Assembly (NCBI GenBank): GCA_963804005.1
Contig: CAWDOP010000002.1
Span: 1-64,000 of the forward strand
DNA: 64,000 bases
Source of the DNA: JAGXRK01 sp963804005
GTDB lineage: Bacteria; Bacteroidota; Ignavibacteria; Ignavibacteriales; Ignavibacteriaceae
Direction: 5' to 3'
Under the pieces are notes generated by a model that ran no database searches, was not told where the DNA came from, and worked only from the letters and a program-made list of their open reading frames with translations. Positions 11,167-22,243 of the stretch are shown piece after piece (position 1 is the stretch's first letter; each line of letters opens with the position of its first letter). The position numbers and the translations under genes are program-made.

Positions 11167-12791
11167 ATGAAATATTTTATTTATTACGTATTATTTACTG
11201 CTCAGTTACCATGCAATAGTGCTTATAGTTTTGAGACCAACTATTCGAAAAACCTGAACGATGATTATATCTCCGATAATCAATTAAAGATTGATATACT
11301 TGAGTTATGATTTATTTATCGATATAGATGTAAAAGAAAATTCAATTACACGCTGAAATTTCTATTGTTGGACTCATCATTGATAAGACAATAAAATCAA
11401 TTGATCTTAATTTTTATGATAAATTGAAAATCACTGAACTTAAACTGAATGGAATTCAAACAGGCTTTACACAAAAGGGGACTGCATTATTAATAAATTT
11501 TACTGAGTAAATGTAGATACATTTAATCTTTTCATTGCTTATGAAGGAAAACCAAAATCATTTGGTCCATATGGATTTGTTTTTGGTGAAGTTAATAATA
11601 TCTCCTTAGTTTATACATTAAACCAACCAAATTATGCATATACCTGGTTTCCGTGTAATGATTTACCAAATGATAAAGCAATGCTTGAAATGAGAATCAG
11701 GAATACAAAAGAAAATATTTCTGTCTCTAACGGAAAATTAGTTAATGTTGTTGAAGATGAAACTCACAATACATATCATTGGAAGACTTATTATCCAATT
11801 TCAACTTACCTTATTTCTATTTATTCAGCACCTTATAAATATTTTTATGATCATATCCCTTTTAACAATGATACATTAAAGATAGAATATTACGTAATGC
11901 CCGAACATCTGGAAAATGCCAAAAAAGATTTTGCTGTTCACAATGATATGATAAAATTTTATTCCGATACTTTTGGTGAATATCCATTCATTAAAGAAAA
12001 ATATGGTGTTGCAGAATTTTTGTGGAACTTTGGTGCAATGGAACACCAGACAATTACAGGAATGGGCTACATATTTGTTAGCGGTGATAATTTTTTTAGT
12101 GATGTCTATGCTCATGAGTTGGCTCATCAATGGTGGGGGAATGCTGTCGGTTTGAAAAGCTGGAAAGATATATGGCTTAATGAAGGTTTTGCAACATACT
12201 CCGAAGCCCTTTACGATGAATACAAATTTGGCAAAGATGCCTTACGATCGTTTATGCACAGTAAGTTTAATGAAAATTTTTCAGGAAAACTTTATGCTCC
12301 CGATGATCTGTTTAGTTCAACAGTCTATGATAAAGGTGCCTGGATTCTTCATATGTTAAGATTTGAAGTGGGAGATTCAATATTTTTTAATATTCTTAGA
12401 GATTACTACAACGAATTCAAATATGGCTCTGCTTCTATTTTTGATTTTAAGAACATAAGTGAAACAACTTCACAAAAAGACCTTACAAAATTCTTTGATC
12501 AGTGGATTTTTGAAAGTGATGATCAGATTAAAGCTGAGTATTCATATGTTGTATCAGAATTAAATGGGAAATATTCAATTGAAATAAGTATTGAGCAGGT
12601 TCAGGAAAGATATAAAGAATTTCACTTCCAACTTGAATTAAACATTGTTTTTGATGATAAAACGGACGAGGTTTTTACATCCTAATATTAACTTATCAAT
12701 CAAAAAAATTAAATTTGAATCCGTCAAAAAACCTGTTGAGATAATTTTCGATCCTCATAATTGGCTTTTAGCAAGTTTCATAAAGAAATGA
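11167..12791 (+). pseudogene. M1 family zinc aminopeptidase, frame-broken
   Basis: An exported gluzincin peptidase that removes N-terminal residues. The ATG at 11167 starts a signal-like MKYFIYYVLFTAQLPCNSA. The frame shifts near 11305, 11355 and 11510, then stays open for 334 residues from 11681. Catalytic features are the exopeptidase motif GAMEHQTITG (GAMEN-like), the zinc site HELAHQWWG plus NEGFATYSE, and the transition-state Tyr region VYDKGAWILHML. The last about 35 residues (SIKKIKFESVKKPVEIIFD ... SFIKK) follow a further break near 12683. At about 540 residues it is a short M1 enzyme without the long C-terminal helical domain. Confidence 0.82.
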
Positions 12792-12882
12792 ATGCAAATA
12801 AAATCAAGATTACACTAAATTATTGTTATTTCATTTATGATGCTGATTGCTTAATTTTTCCCATCAATAAAATCAGTTTAAT

Positions 12883-13608
12883 GTGAGCAAAACGTATCTA
12901 TTCATATCCGATATTCATTTAGGTCTTCAGTCAAAGGAAGAAGAGAAGGTCAAGGAAAGACTCCTTGTTAAGTTTCTTTCTTTTGCTAAAGATAACTGTG
13001 ACGAATTATTTATTGTTGGTGATCTTTTCGATTATTGGTTTGAATACAAAAAAGTGTACCAAAAGGGATTTTTCCGGACTCTTACTGCTTTACAGGATAT
13101 CACTGAAAACGGAGTAAAACTCCATTATTTTATTGGCAATCATGACTTTTTGCACCGTAATTTTTTCACTGAAGATATTGGTGCAATTTTGTATCCTGAT
13201 CCGTCTGAATTTATACTAAATGGAAAAAAATTTTTTATTGGTCACGGTGACGGATTAGTTCAGAATGATTCAGGGTACAAAGTTTTAAAAGCAATTTTAA
13301 GAAATAAATTTTTACAAAAAGCATATTCAATAATTCATCCTGATTTAGGAGTTGCTTTAGCAAGCGGTACAAGTAAATCCAGTCGTGGATACACTTCTGT
13401 GAAAGACTACGGTGAAGGAGACGGATTACTTGAAGCAGCAAAGAAAAAAATTGATGAAGGATTTGATTATGTGCTTTTCGGACATTTGCATAAAAGACTT
13501 TTTATTAATCATAATCAAGGCTCTTACATAAATCTCGGTTCATGGCTTGATAAACCTTGTTACGGAAAATTTTCAAATTCAAATTTTGATATAATGGATT
13601 GGACTTAA
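12883..13608 (+). CDS. lpxH: UDP-2,3-diacylglucosamine diphosphatase
   Basis: Hydrolyses UDP-2,3-diacylglucosamine to lipid X plus UMP in lipid A synthesis, which implies an LPS-bearing outer membrane. It is a calcineurin-like metallophosphoesterase of 241 residues with metal ligands in SDIHLG, VGDLFDYWFE, IGNHDF, IGHGDGL and FGHLHK. The YWFEYK segment is typical of LpxH rather than a generic phosphoesterase. I used the GTG at 12883, since no ATG precedes SKTYLFISDIH. Its TAA abuts the ATG of the PBP gene with no gap, so the two envelope genes are likely an operon. Confidence 0.87.
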   Translation: MSKTYLFISDIHLGLQSKEEEKVKERLLVKFLSFAKDNCDELFIVGDLFDYWFEYKKVYQKGFFRTLTALQDITENGVKLHYFIGNHDFLHRNFFTEDIGAILYPDPSEFILNGKKFFIGHGDGLVQNDSGYKVLKAILRNKFLQKAYSIIHPDLGVALASGTSKSSRGYTSVKDYGEGDGLLEAAKKKIDEGFDYVLFGHLHKRLFINHNQGSYINLGSWLDKPCYGKFSNSNFDIMDWT

Positions 13609-15894
13609 ATGGCTAAAAAGAAATATTCTGATTCAGATTTTAACGATTACTTCAACAGCTTTTCCAAAAAGAATAAAGGCGGAAGAAAAAGAAAAAGCAA
13701 TAAAACATCGTTGGACCGTTTTATCAATTATTTTTGGATTCTTCCTTGTACTTTTAATTTATATCATAAGTGGACTACCATCACTTGAGGAATTGGAAAA
13801 CCCGCGTCCTGTTTTAGCGAGTAAAGTATATTCTGCCGATGGAGAATTAATTGGTCAGTTTTTTATTGAGAACAGAATTGAAACATCATTAGACAGCCTG
13901 CCTCAACATCTGATTGATGCACTCATTGCAACCGAAGACAGAAATTTTTATGATCATTGGGGTGTTGATGTACCAAGATTTTTCAAGGCAATGATAAAAA
14001 ATATTTTTTCTTTATCATTTAAAGAAGGTGCAAGCACCATTACGCAGCAGTTATCGAAAAATCTTTACAATCTTAAAAGCAGAAGAGAAAATAAACTTGA
14101 TACTGCCGTAAGAAAAATAAGAGAATGGATAACAGCTATTCAAATTGAAAAGAATTTTACTAAAAAAGAAATTCTTGAGTTATATCTTAACGTTTCATAT
14201 TTCGGAAAAAGTGCTTATGGTATTGAAAGTGCCGCACAGGTTTATTTCAGTAAAAAGGCTTCTGAACTTTCTCTTCCGGAATCTGCTGTATTCATAGCTT
14301 TATTAAAATCGCCGGAAGGTTATGATCCAGTTAAACGATATGATCGCGCAATTGAGCGTCGTAATCTTGTAATGCATAATATGGTTGTAACAGATATTCT
14401 TTCTCAATCAGATTATGATAAGTTAATAATGCAGCCAATAGTCTTAGGTTCAGAAAGAATTAGTGCAATGAGAACCGAAGCTCCGCATTTTATGGAATAT
14501 GTAAGATTGCAAATGTCTGCAATGGCTGATAAATACGGATATGATCTATATCGCGATGGGTTAAATATTTATACCACTCTTGATATGAGCATGCAAAGAA
14601 TAGCAAATCGTTCTGCTGCAAAACATCTGAAAGAATACCAGGAGTTATTTAACAAGAATTGGAAGTGGGATAGAAACAAAAGCCTGCTTACAAATCTTAT
14701 TGATCGCGCAATAAAAGATTTACCTCAATATATTTCTGCTGATCAAAGCGAAAAAAGCTGCTATTTACAATCGCTTTAAATATGATAATAACTTTATAGA
14801 TTCTGTTAAAGCTGCTGCAACCGCAATAGAAGTAGGATTTGTTGTTATTGATCCCAAGACCGGAAATATCAAAGCGCTCGTTGGTGGACAGCAATATGGA
14901 GTTTGGCAGAGGATTAAATCATGTTACAGGAATTAAACGTCAGCCCGGTTCCGCTTTCAAACCTTTTGTTTATACTGTAGCAATAGAGAACGGACTTTTT
15001 CCTGCATACACTGTTCTTAATCAAAGATTTGACTATAAGGGCTGGTCTCCATCAAATTCTGATGATGAATACAGCGGATATGAAACTTTAAGATGGGGCT
15101 TATCGCAGTCTATAAATGTAATTGCCGGAAGATTAACTATTAGCGAAATGGCACCCCCTAATCAGGTTGTAAAACTTGCTTCAAGAATGGGAATAAATTC
15201 TAAATTAGATTCTTATCCAGCGATCGCACTCGGTACTGTGGAATTAACCCCTTTAGAAATAACTTCTGCGTTAGGAACATTTCCTAACAAAGGAGTTCAT
15301 GTAAATCCGATTTCTATATTGAAAATCGAAGATCGTAATGGAGTTATGATCGATGAGTTTGTACCCGAATATGTGCAGGCATTGAATCCGCAAACCGCTT
15401 CGATTATGGTTGATATGATGCAGGATGTTGTGAATTCTGGAACCGGTGCGGGAGTCAGAAGGTATTTTCAATTTCCGGCGGCAGGGAAAACCGGAACTAC
15501 GCAGAAATTTTCCGATGCCTGGTTTGTGGGTTTTACTCCCGATCTTGTTGCGGGTGTTTGGGTCGGATTTGATGATCATCGTGTTAAGTTTACAAACTGG
15601 TATGGTCAGGGAGCAAAAGCCGCCTTACCAATCTGGGCAATGTTTATGCAGGGTGCTTACAAAGAATTAAATCTTCCTCTATCTTATTTTGAATTAGCTG
15701 ATGGGGTAGAGAGAGTTGAATTTTGTAAAGAAACTATGGATTTAGGCGATTCCCGCATAGCCACTGAGAATTGTCCGGAGGTGGTTGTTGAAATTATCGA
15801 TAAAAATAAAATGCCTCCAGAATGTGAATTACATACTGGTGGAAGAAGAAACAGAATAATTAATGAAAATCAAAGGGGTGACTCAAGGTGGTAA
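13609..15894 (+). pseudogene. Bifunctional penicillin-binding protein 1A-type, frame-broken
   Basis: Class A PBP that polymerises and cross-links peptidoglycan in the periplasm. A basic cytoplasmic tail (KKNKGGRKRKSNK) and one membrane span (FGFFLVLLIYIISG) lead into the GT51 glycosyltransferase domain, with catalytic ATEDRNFYDHWG and EGASTITQQLSKNLY. The transpeptidase has the SxxK serine in RQPGSAFKPF, SQSIN as the SxN motif and KTGTT. Breaks lie near 13700, 14755 and 14890, giving two long ORFs of 328 and 351 residues. Repaired length about 760. Preceded directly by lpxH. Confidence 0.87.
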
Positions 15895-16090
15895 ATTTAA
15901 AATTGCGAATTACGAATTAGGAATTTTGAATGGATGTAAAAATATATTCTTTTGGAAGTTTAAATTTGATCTGGATAGAAAACTTTTTGTATGATTCAAA
16001 ATATTCTTCGAAATGTTTATTTTCACAGTACAGAAATAATAAAGATAAATTCTAAATTGTTCATTCTTAATTTTTCATTTTAATTAATTA

Positions 16091-16174
16091 GCCCGGATGG
16101 TGAAATTGGTAGACACGCTAGCTTCAGGAGCTAGTGCCGGTGACGGTGTGCAGGTTCAAGTCCTGTTCCGGGTA
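16091..16174 (+). tRNA. tRNA-Leu (anticodon CAG)
   Basis: The acceptor stem GCCCGGA pairs with TCCGGGT (G1-U72). The anticodon stem CTAGC/GCTAG encloses TTCAGGA, reading CAG for Leu codon CUG. A long variable arm (TGCCGGTGACGGTG) and the T-arm CAGGTTCAAGTCCTG identify a class II leucine tRNA. CCA is not encoded. Confidence 0.95.
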
Positions 16175-16281
16175 CATTCATTTAACTTCAGAACGCTTCA
16201 TTGAAAGACAAATAAAACTGCGTAATATTTTTACTAAACACAAAATCTAATCTTCCGTCAATTATGTGTTAGGGAATTACG

Positions 16282-16395
16282 GTAAGTCTGATTCCAATTG
16301 CATATGTAAACACGATGAACTATGACTGGATGGGAACTAATGGATTAACCCAGTTTACTGCTGCAGAAATTAAAGATTTCCCCTTCGTATTTTAA
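16282..16395 (+). pseudogene. Possible 3' remnant of an outer-membrane protein gene
   Basis: An open frame of 37 codons with no start, reading VSLIPIAYVNTMNYDWMGTN then LTQFTAAEIKDFPFVF and a TAA. It ends in an aromatic residue as beta-barrel proteins do. The rest of 16175-16483 shows no other gene. This may equally be chance; confidence is low. Confidence 0.25.
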
Positions 16396-16405
16396 TTATT
16401 ACTTT

Positions 16406-16430
16406 CAACCCCCTCTTAAGTGAGGGGTTG
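16406..16430. terminator. Stem-loop between convergent units
   Basis: CAACCCCCTC ... GAGGGGTTG, an inverted repeat with one bulged C and a 6-nt loop, between tRNA-Leu and the 3' end of the phosphoesterase gene. It has no strong T run, so it could be a REP-type palindrome rather than an intrinsic terminator. Confidence 0.4.
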
Positions 16431-16483
16431 AATTCTTAATTTTAGATCCAACTTATTCAAACCTCGAAATGAATCTCCTGACT

Positions 16484-18319
16484 TTATTCCACAGAAATCA
16501 TTTTAATCATTCCATCAAATCCGGTTGTTATTATTTTGTTTTTTGAAAGCGGGGTAACAGTATTAATATAACCACTGCTTAATTTGTGAATCCATAATAT
16601 CTCTCCGTTATCACTGTTTAAAGCATAAAGCTCACCGGTTTTTGTCGGATAGAAAATGATTCCTTCTTTTTCAACTATTTGAGCTGAACTTATATCGTAA
16701 CCAAATCCTGCATCAGTAATCCAGATAGGTTCATGCAATTCTCTGCTTGCTGGCAGAGCAATAATTGAATCATTCATTGTTCTTACATATATCTGATTGC
16801 CATCTTTTGAAATTCCAATGGTTTCCCGAACCTGATATTTTTTTGTTCTCCATATTGTTTTTCCTGATGGAATATCAATAGCACTTAGCGTTCTATCGGG
16901 TGCTGTAAAGAATATTACACTGTCATTAGCAACAGGTTGGCAAACAGCAGGAGAATATAAGACACCGTTTATATCACCTTTCCATTTCCATAGCATATTA
17001 CCGTTATTTTTGTCAAGACAATAAAAATGTTCGTCCCATGCACCGAAAAGAATTTTATCATTATAAACGAGAGGCTTTGTTTCAACAAATCCGTTCAATC
17101 CATCAAACTGCCAGAGAAGATTTCCATCCTCAATATTTATTGCACGAAAAACTCTGTCACTTCCACCGATATATACAATATCATTTTCAATAACAGGACA
17201 ACCTAAAACTGCCGCATTAGTTTTATAATTCCATATAATATTTCCATTATCTGCATTCAGACAATAAACTGAACTATCACTGCTACCAAAAACAAGATAA
17301 TCACTACTAATAGCGGGAGTTGAATAAATTGGTCCATTAGTTTGGAATATCCAGTTTACATTTCCATCTTCAATACTGAGAGAATAAATTTTTCCAGATG
17401 CATCTCCACAAATAACATTCCCTTCATAAATAACAGCAGAAGACCCGATTGTGTATCCAGTGTTGAATGACCAAACTTCTTTTATTTGCGGATATTTTTC
17501 ATTTACGGAAAAATCAGGTCTTGATACTTCTTTATAGTTGGATTCATAATTTCTTTGTTGAAGTGGAAGTTGATGCCAAAGTGTTGTTGTCAGAGTTGGT
17601 ATTCTTTCATAGAAATATATTGTGTCATTTAATACTTGAGAGATTGTATAACCTCCAACATTTTTATCAGCTCGCAAGTTACTTCTGCCCATAACACCGG
17701 AAACAGACTCAAAATCATAAATTCGGTTTCGGTGTCCGTGTCCAAACAAGGTAACCTGCGTATTAAATTTTTTTAATCGGTCAAGAACTTCATACCAGTT
17801 TGCAATGCTTTCATCAAGAGGATAATGTGTTATAAAAATTATTGGTTGATCTGGATCTGTCAATGATGATAGAACTGAATCGAGCCATCGAATATCTTCG
17901 GGAGCCCAAAAACCGTCAGCCATTCTCATTCTTGGTCCTTGGTGCAAACCGATGAATATGTATTTATTATATTCAAAAACAAAACGGTCATTTCCCCAGA
18001 GTTTTATAAAATCTGTTCCGCCTGATTCAGACCATTTACAATCGTGATTACCTGGAATTATATAATATGGTTTTTCAAGCTGATCCAGAATTTCTTTTGC
18101 AAGAGCTAATTCCTTCGATGAACCGATTTCAGTTATATCGCCTGAGATAATTGTAAAATCAATATCATCAAATGAGTTAATGTCATTAATGGAAATTCTT
18201 AGATCTTCTTCTGCAGTTGGAGAACCTATGTGAATATCACTTAACCAGGCAAACTTAAAGTCTGATTGAGAGAAAGAGAGTGAAGAAATTAAAAAAAGTA
18301 AAACAAAAAATTTTCTCAT
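16484..18319 (-). CDS. Secreted metallophosphoesterase with PQQ-like beta-propeller
   Basis: Two-domain exported protein of 611 residues. The start is MRKFFVLLFLISSLSFSQ at 18319, a clean signal peptide; an in-frame ATG at 18382 is rejected because it precedes the signal. The first about 240 residues are a calcineurin-like phosphoesterase (SDIHIGS, ISGDITE, PGNHDCKW, FITHYPLD, FGHGHRN). The rest is a propeller of repeated blades such as GNVICGDASGKIYSLSIEDG and DSSVYCLNADNGNIIWNYKT, the PQQ/YwtD-like pattern. No cofactor-binding claim can be made from these blades. Substrate unknown; the fold and export are clear. Confidence 0.85.
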   Translation of the reverse strand: MRKFFVLLFLISSLSFSQSDFKFAWLSDIHIGSPTAEEDLRISINDINSFDDIDFTIISGDITEIGSSKELALAKEILDQLEKPYYIIPGNHDCKWSESGGTDFIKLWGNDRFVFEYNKYIFIGLHQGPRMRMADGFWAPEDIRWLDSVLSSLTDPDQPIIFITHYPLDESIANWYEVLDRLKKFNTQVTLFGHGHRNRIYDFESVSGVMGRSNLRADKNVGGYTISQVLNDTIYFYERIPTLTTTLWHQLPLQQRNYESNYKEVSRPDFSVNEKYPQIKEVWSFNTGYTIGSSAVIYEGNVICGDASGKIYSLSIEDGNVNWIFQTNGPIYSTPAISSDYLVFGSSDSSVYCLNADNGNIIWNYKTNAAVLGCPVIENDIVYIGGSDRVFRAINIEDGNLLWQFDGLNGFVETKPLVYNDKILFGAWDEHFYCLDKNNGNMLWKWKGDINGVLYSPAVCQPVANDSVIFFTAPDRTLSAIDIPSGKTIWRTKKYQVRETIGISKDGNQIYVRTMNDSIIALPASRELHEPIWITDAGFGYDISSAQIVEKEGIIFYPTKTGELYALNSDNGEILWIHKLSSGYINTVTPLSKNKIITTGFDGMIKMISVE

Positions 18320-18402
18320 ACTTATTTCTCTTTGTGAAATGTCATTCTCGTGGAAAAAGAAATTATAAATTGATCCAGTCAAATACTGAATTTCAGAAGT
18401 AA

Positions 18403-19384
18403 TTAAACCATTTTTTCAACAAGCTTATCAAACTTTTCTTCAAACAATTTATGCATATGATTTAAATCATCTTTTTCAATCTTAACAATATCTTGAGTAT
18501 TCATTACTGCTTGCTGTGGAGTTTTAATACCGGGAATAACCGTTGATACTCCTTCAACACTCAAAATAAAACTTAGATGCAAAGGAAGTTTTGCTGATTT
18601 TATATTTTTCAGATAAAGTCCAGACCTCATCAAGAGAATCAATCAATTCACTTAAAAATTCTGGAGGAAGACGAAAATATCTGTGATCGTTTTTATCAAA
18701 TTGTTTTTCTTTATTGAACTTTCCGGTAAGCAATCCAAATTGAAGAGGAATTCTTGCAATAACTCCGTATTCATTTTCTTTAGATTTTTTTATCAGATTC
18801 ATTGAACGCTGATTGATAATATTTAATACAAGTTGAAAACCATCGGCAAGATTTCTTTCAATTAAAAATTCTGCTTCGGGATAAGGATTAAAAGTGTTAA
18901 GTGAAATTCCCCAATAACGTATTTTGCCTTTTTCTTTAAGTTCGTGCATTGCATCAATGCAAGCACCCTCTTCCAAGTGATTTAACTTTGCGGAGTGTAA
19001 CTGGTAGTAATCTATCTTATCTCGTTTCAGTCTTCTTAAACTTTCATCGCAGGATTTGAGAATGTGCTCTTTTGTATAATCAAGAAGTATTGTGTTATCT
19101 TCAACACGATGCCCGACTTTAGATGCAATAATTACATCCTCGCGATTGCCAAAAACTTTTCCGATAAGTTCTTCGCTATGACCGAATCCATAAAAATCAG
19201 CTGTGTCATAAAAATTTATTCCAAGATCGAAAGACTTTTTAAGAGCTTTTATTGAAGTATTGTCAACAACATCACCCCAGCCGATTGCAGTATCTCCAAC
19301 CATTGCAGGACCACCGATTCCCCAGGCTCCAAATCCAATTTCACTTACTAAAAGATCAGTCTTGCCAAATTTTATATAATTCAT
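18403..19384 (-). pseudogene. Aldo/keto reductase, one frame break
   Basis: NAD(P)H-dependent carbonyl reductase of the AKR superfamily. The frame is intact from MNYIKFGKTDLLVSEIGFG to about 18590, then continues one frame over to 18403. The catalytic tetrad positions are visible: Asp in YDTADFYGFGHSEEL, the Tyr there, Lys in VIIASKVGH and His in YYQLHS. GISLNTF and the late VSTVIPGIKTPQQ (cofactor-binding region) are also conserved. Repaired length about 325 residues, typical. Monocistronic on the minus strand; substrate not predictable. Confidence 0.83.
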
Positions 19385-19519
19385 AACAAATGAACACTTG
19401 ATTGTAAATTAATAACTCACCTTACGCGAATTCATATTTTAGAATTGCCATGACCTTTAGGGGCTGTGTGAAAACTCCAACGCGACAATAAAACTCACTT
19501 TTAAAACAGAGCTAAATAG

Positions 19520-19544
19520 CCCCTTCTCTTTGCAAGAGAAGGGG
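19520..19544. repeat. Perfect palindromic repeat
   Basis: CCCCTTCTCTT-tgc-AAGAGAAGGGG, an 11-bp perfect stem with a 3-nt loop, followed by a G-rich run to 19550. It sits in the 333-bp gap 19385-19717, which holds no gene. The G/C-rich stem contrasts with the AT-rich surroundings and resembles a dispersed REP-like element. Confidence 0.7.
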
Positions 19545-19661
19545 TTGGGGATGAGTTCCTGCATTTGATAATCAATTTTAACACAGACTCTTTAGGTCGT
19601 GGATTAAAATTTAAATTTGAATTTCTGGCTAAAGCCCTTAGGTTTATCTAGTTTAATCTCC

Positions 19662-19681
19662 CCCCGACATAAATGTCGGGG
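19662..19681. repeat. Perfect palindrome downstream of the amidase gene
   Basis: CCCCGACA-taaa-TGTCGGGG, an 8-bp perfect stem. It is 36 bp beyond the amidase stop on the minus strand. No T run follows in either direction, so a mobile palindrome or an RNA 3'-end stabiliser is likelier than a classical terminator. Confidence 0.65.
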
Positions 19682-19717
19682 CTATTCAAAAGTAGCCTCT
19701 ACGAATCTTTTAAAAGA

Positions 19718-22230
19718 TTATTTCATCAATAACATTTTCTTACTTTGTTTAAATTTATCTGTCATCAAAGTGTAGAAATAAACTCCACTTGATATTTTAC
19801 TGGCGTCAAAATTTATTGAATAGCTTCCTGCATTTAAGTTATCATTAACCAGAGTTGTAACTTCTCTTCCAAGAATATCAGAAACTAATTATTTTTACAT
19901 TTGATGCTTCAGGAATTGAAAATTTAATAACCGTTGCCGGATTAAATGGATTCGGATAATTCTGTTCAAGATTATATGTAACCGGAATACCGTCATCTTC
20001 CATTTCAACACCAACAGGATCGAATGATGCGATTCTTAAATCATCAAAATAATGTTTCCCAACCTGTACTTTGATTTCCCGGTACGTAAGTCATCTGGAA
20101 AGCTGTCAAAACGCAGTGGTGGAACAATAATTCCATCACCTATCCAGGAACCTGTTTCACCTAAACTTAGATCCCAGGTAACGAGTTTCCATCCAATCCA
20201 GTTAACATCATACCAGGGACTTACCTCAAAATTATTTGAACCGGGAACCGTAGTTTCCCTTACCGCAAACCTGAACTTATTATTGCTGCCGTCACCAAAT
20301 AAATAAACTTGCAGCAAACCATTTGCATCGAAGGATGGTTGTGTTAAAGTAAAGTACTCTCTTATCAGCCAGGAACTTGCGTTAGTGTCCCACCCATATT
20401 CAAGTAACATAGAACGGTACTGGCAGTATTGAGATTTGTCACTGAAGTCGAAAGAGATATTTTAGTTAAATCAGGAATTACTCCAACGGTACTTCCGGAA
20501 GATGTTGGCTGCCACCAATTACCGATTCCGCCTTCAAAACTATCAATTGAAGTTCTGAGATTATAGTTTGAATCTCCGGTAGTAAAGTAATATTCAATCT
20601 GACTTGCTATTGGATTTCCGAACAAATCCTCTAAACCGGGGAGTAACCTTATTGTATAAGCTTCGTTTTCAACCAGAGCAGTAGTTATGAATAAATTCAG
20701 AACACTTCTGCCATTAACAACATAATGACGAATTATACCTGCTGCGTTTGTCTGAGTAGAATTTCTCACCACACTAAATTTACCAGATATTGTAGATGTA
20801 TTTAACGCTTCATCGAAAGCTAAATTAATTACAGGTCTTACTTCAACTTCAGTTGCATTAGGGGAAGGGTAAACATCTACAATTTGTGGAGCAGAAGCAT
20901 CCTGATATTCTGTTCTATGGAAAATGTTAATGGATCTCCTCCCACTGCCATCACCATTTCCATCAAAAGGATGACCATATTTATCAAGCGCACTTCCGGA
21001 TATGGTAATATCATATTCAGTATTATAGGTGAAGTTAGATGTAGTGATGCTAACTGTGCAATCATTATTTGACCATGAATAAGTTGCTGTTGCTGAAGGA
21101 TTATAACTTATACTGGACTCTAAAGAAGTTCTATCCATCGGTCTTGAAAAATTAATTACCAGATTATCGTTACCCGGATATAAACTATCTCCTTCTGCAG
21201 GTACTGTTGATAAAACTTTTGGGGGCATTTTAGATACTAGTTGAAGATCAGTAAAAGTAAAGAAAGTATCTTTTGGTGTTACATCAACTGTTAATGTATA
21301 ATAACCCGGGGCATTAGCGATTAACTGATGTGTGCCGGGAGATACATTTTCGATAAAGTAAAATCCGTTTCTTAGCAATTCCGGATCTGTTGTGTATTTA
21401 TAAAACAATGATTCATAAGTATCTGTGGTATATGTCTTTCCTTCAACTTCCACAGTGGCACCATTTAATTTTATGCCTGACTCAAAATCTGTTATAATTC
21501 CAGTAACAATTCCAACATAAGGACGGGAAATACTATGATATTTTAATATTGACCAGTAGAAAGTATATGCTTGAAGTTTTTTCTGTTCGGCGTTCATATT
21601 TAGTACGTTCTGAATAGGATTTGTGTGAAATCCAGCTTCACTTAGTTCTGCAGGCATTATAGTGTTTCTAAGAACAGAAAGATATGGGCACCAGGTTGTT
21701 GGCTGATAAAATGTACAATCACCAATTGAACCACGGACAGTATAGGTTCGCATCCCATTTGTAAGCAGCCCTATCATTATATCACTCATTGCTTTGCCGC
21801 CGTTTGGTATCTTTTCAGTCCAATCAATGTATTGACCCCAAAGCAATAATGTACTGTTTGTAGTTGGTGTACTTGAAGCATCACTATGTAACGAATGAAA
21901 CCAGTTTGCTCCAAGTGCATTAGCCTCTGTACTTCGTTGTGTTAAAGAAACATCTTCAATATCATCTTCACGGCTAAGATAAACAGTATCAATATCAGTC
22001 CAATCTAGTAACATTTGTCTGAGATTTAATGCAACTCTAACATTTTTTTCAGCTTCAGAGTAACCGTAAATTCCCATATTCTCAAATTGGCTGTGACCAG
22101 GATCGACATAAATATTCCAACCCGAAAGACCGGTTATGGTTTGTGACTGCAGATTAACAGGGATAAAGAATAAGATTATGATTAAGAGTAAGAATATAGA
22201 ATTGTTCTTTTTAAATACTTTTTTATGCAT
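19718..22230 (-). pseudogene. N-acetylmuramoyl-L-alanine amidase with Ig-like domains and T9SS tail, frame-broken
   Basis: Secreted amidase_3-type enzyme expected to cleave the MurNAc-L-Ala bond of peptidoglycan. The start MHKKVFKKNNS at 22230 follows GGGAG with good spacing. After the signal peptide come zinc ligands in YVDPGHSQFENMG and LHSDAS and the Glu-containing PAELSEAGFHTNP. A CarboxypepD_reg-like domain (about 255-330) and two Big_5-like Ig domains (PPKVLSTVPAEGDSL and APQIVDVYPSPNATEVEV) follow. A lectin/CBM-like segment spans the break near 20395. The T9SS sorting domain (NYPNPFNPATVIKF ... SKKMLLMK) comes after breaks near 20060 and 19890. The true stop is at 19718-19720. It is 13 nt downstream of the PD40 gene, so likely co-transcribed. 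Confidence 0.83.
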
Positions 22231-22243
22231 TGTAAAACTCCCG

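Noticed and set aside
18320..18382. N-terminal extension of the phosphoesterase gene from the ATG at 18382
   Set aside because: It would place 21 polar residues before a clean signal peptide that starts at 18319.
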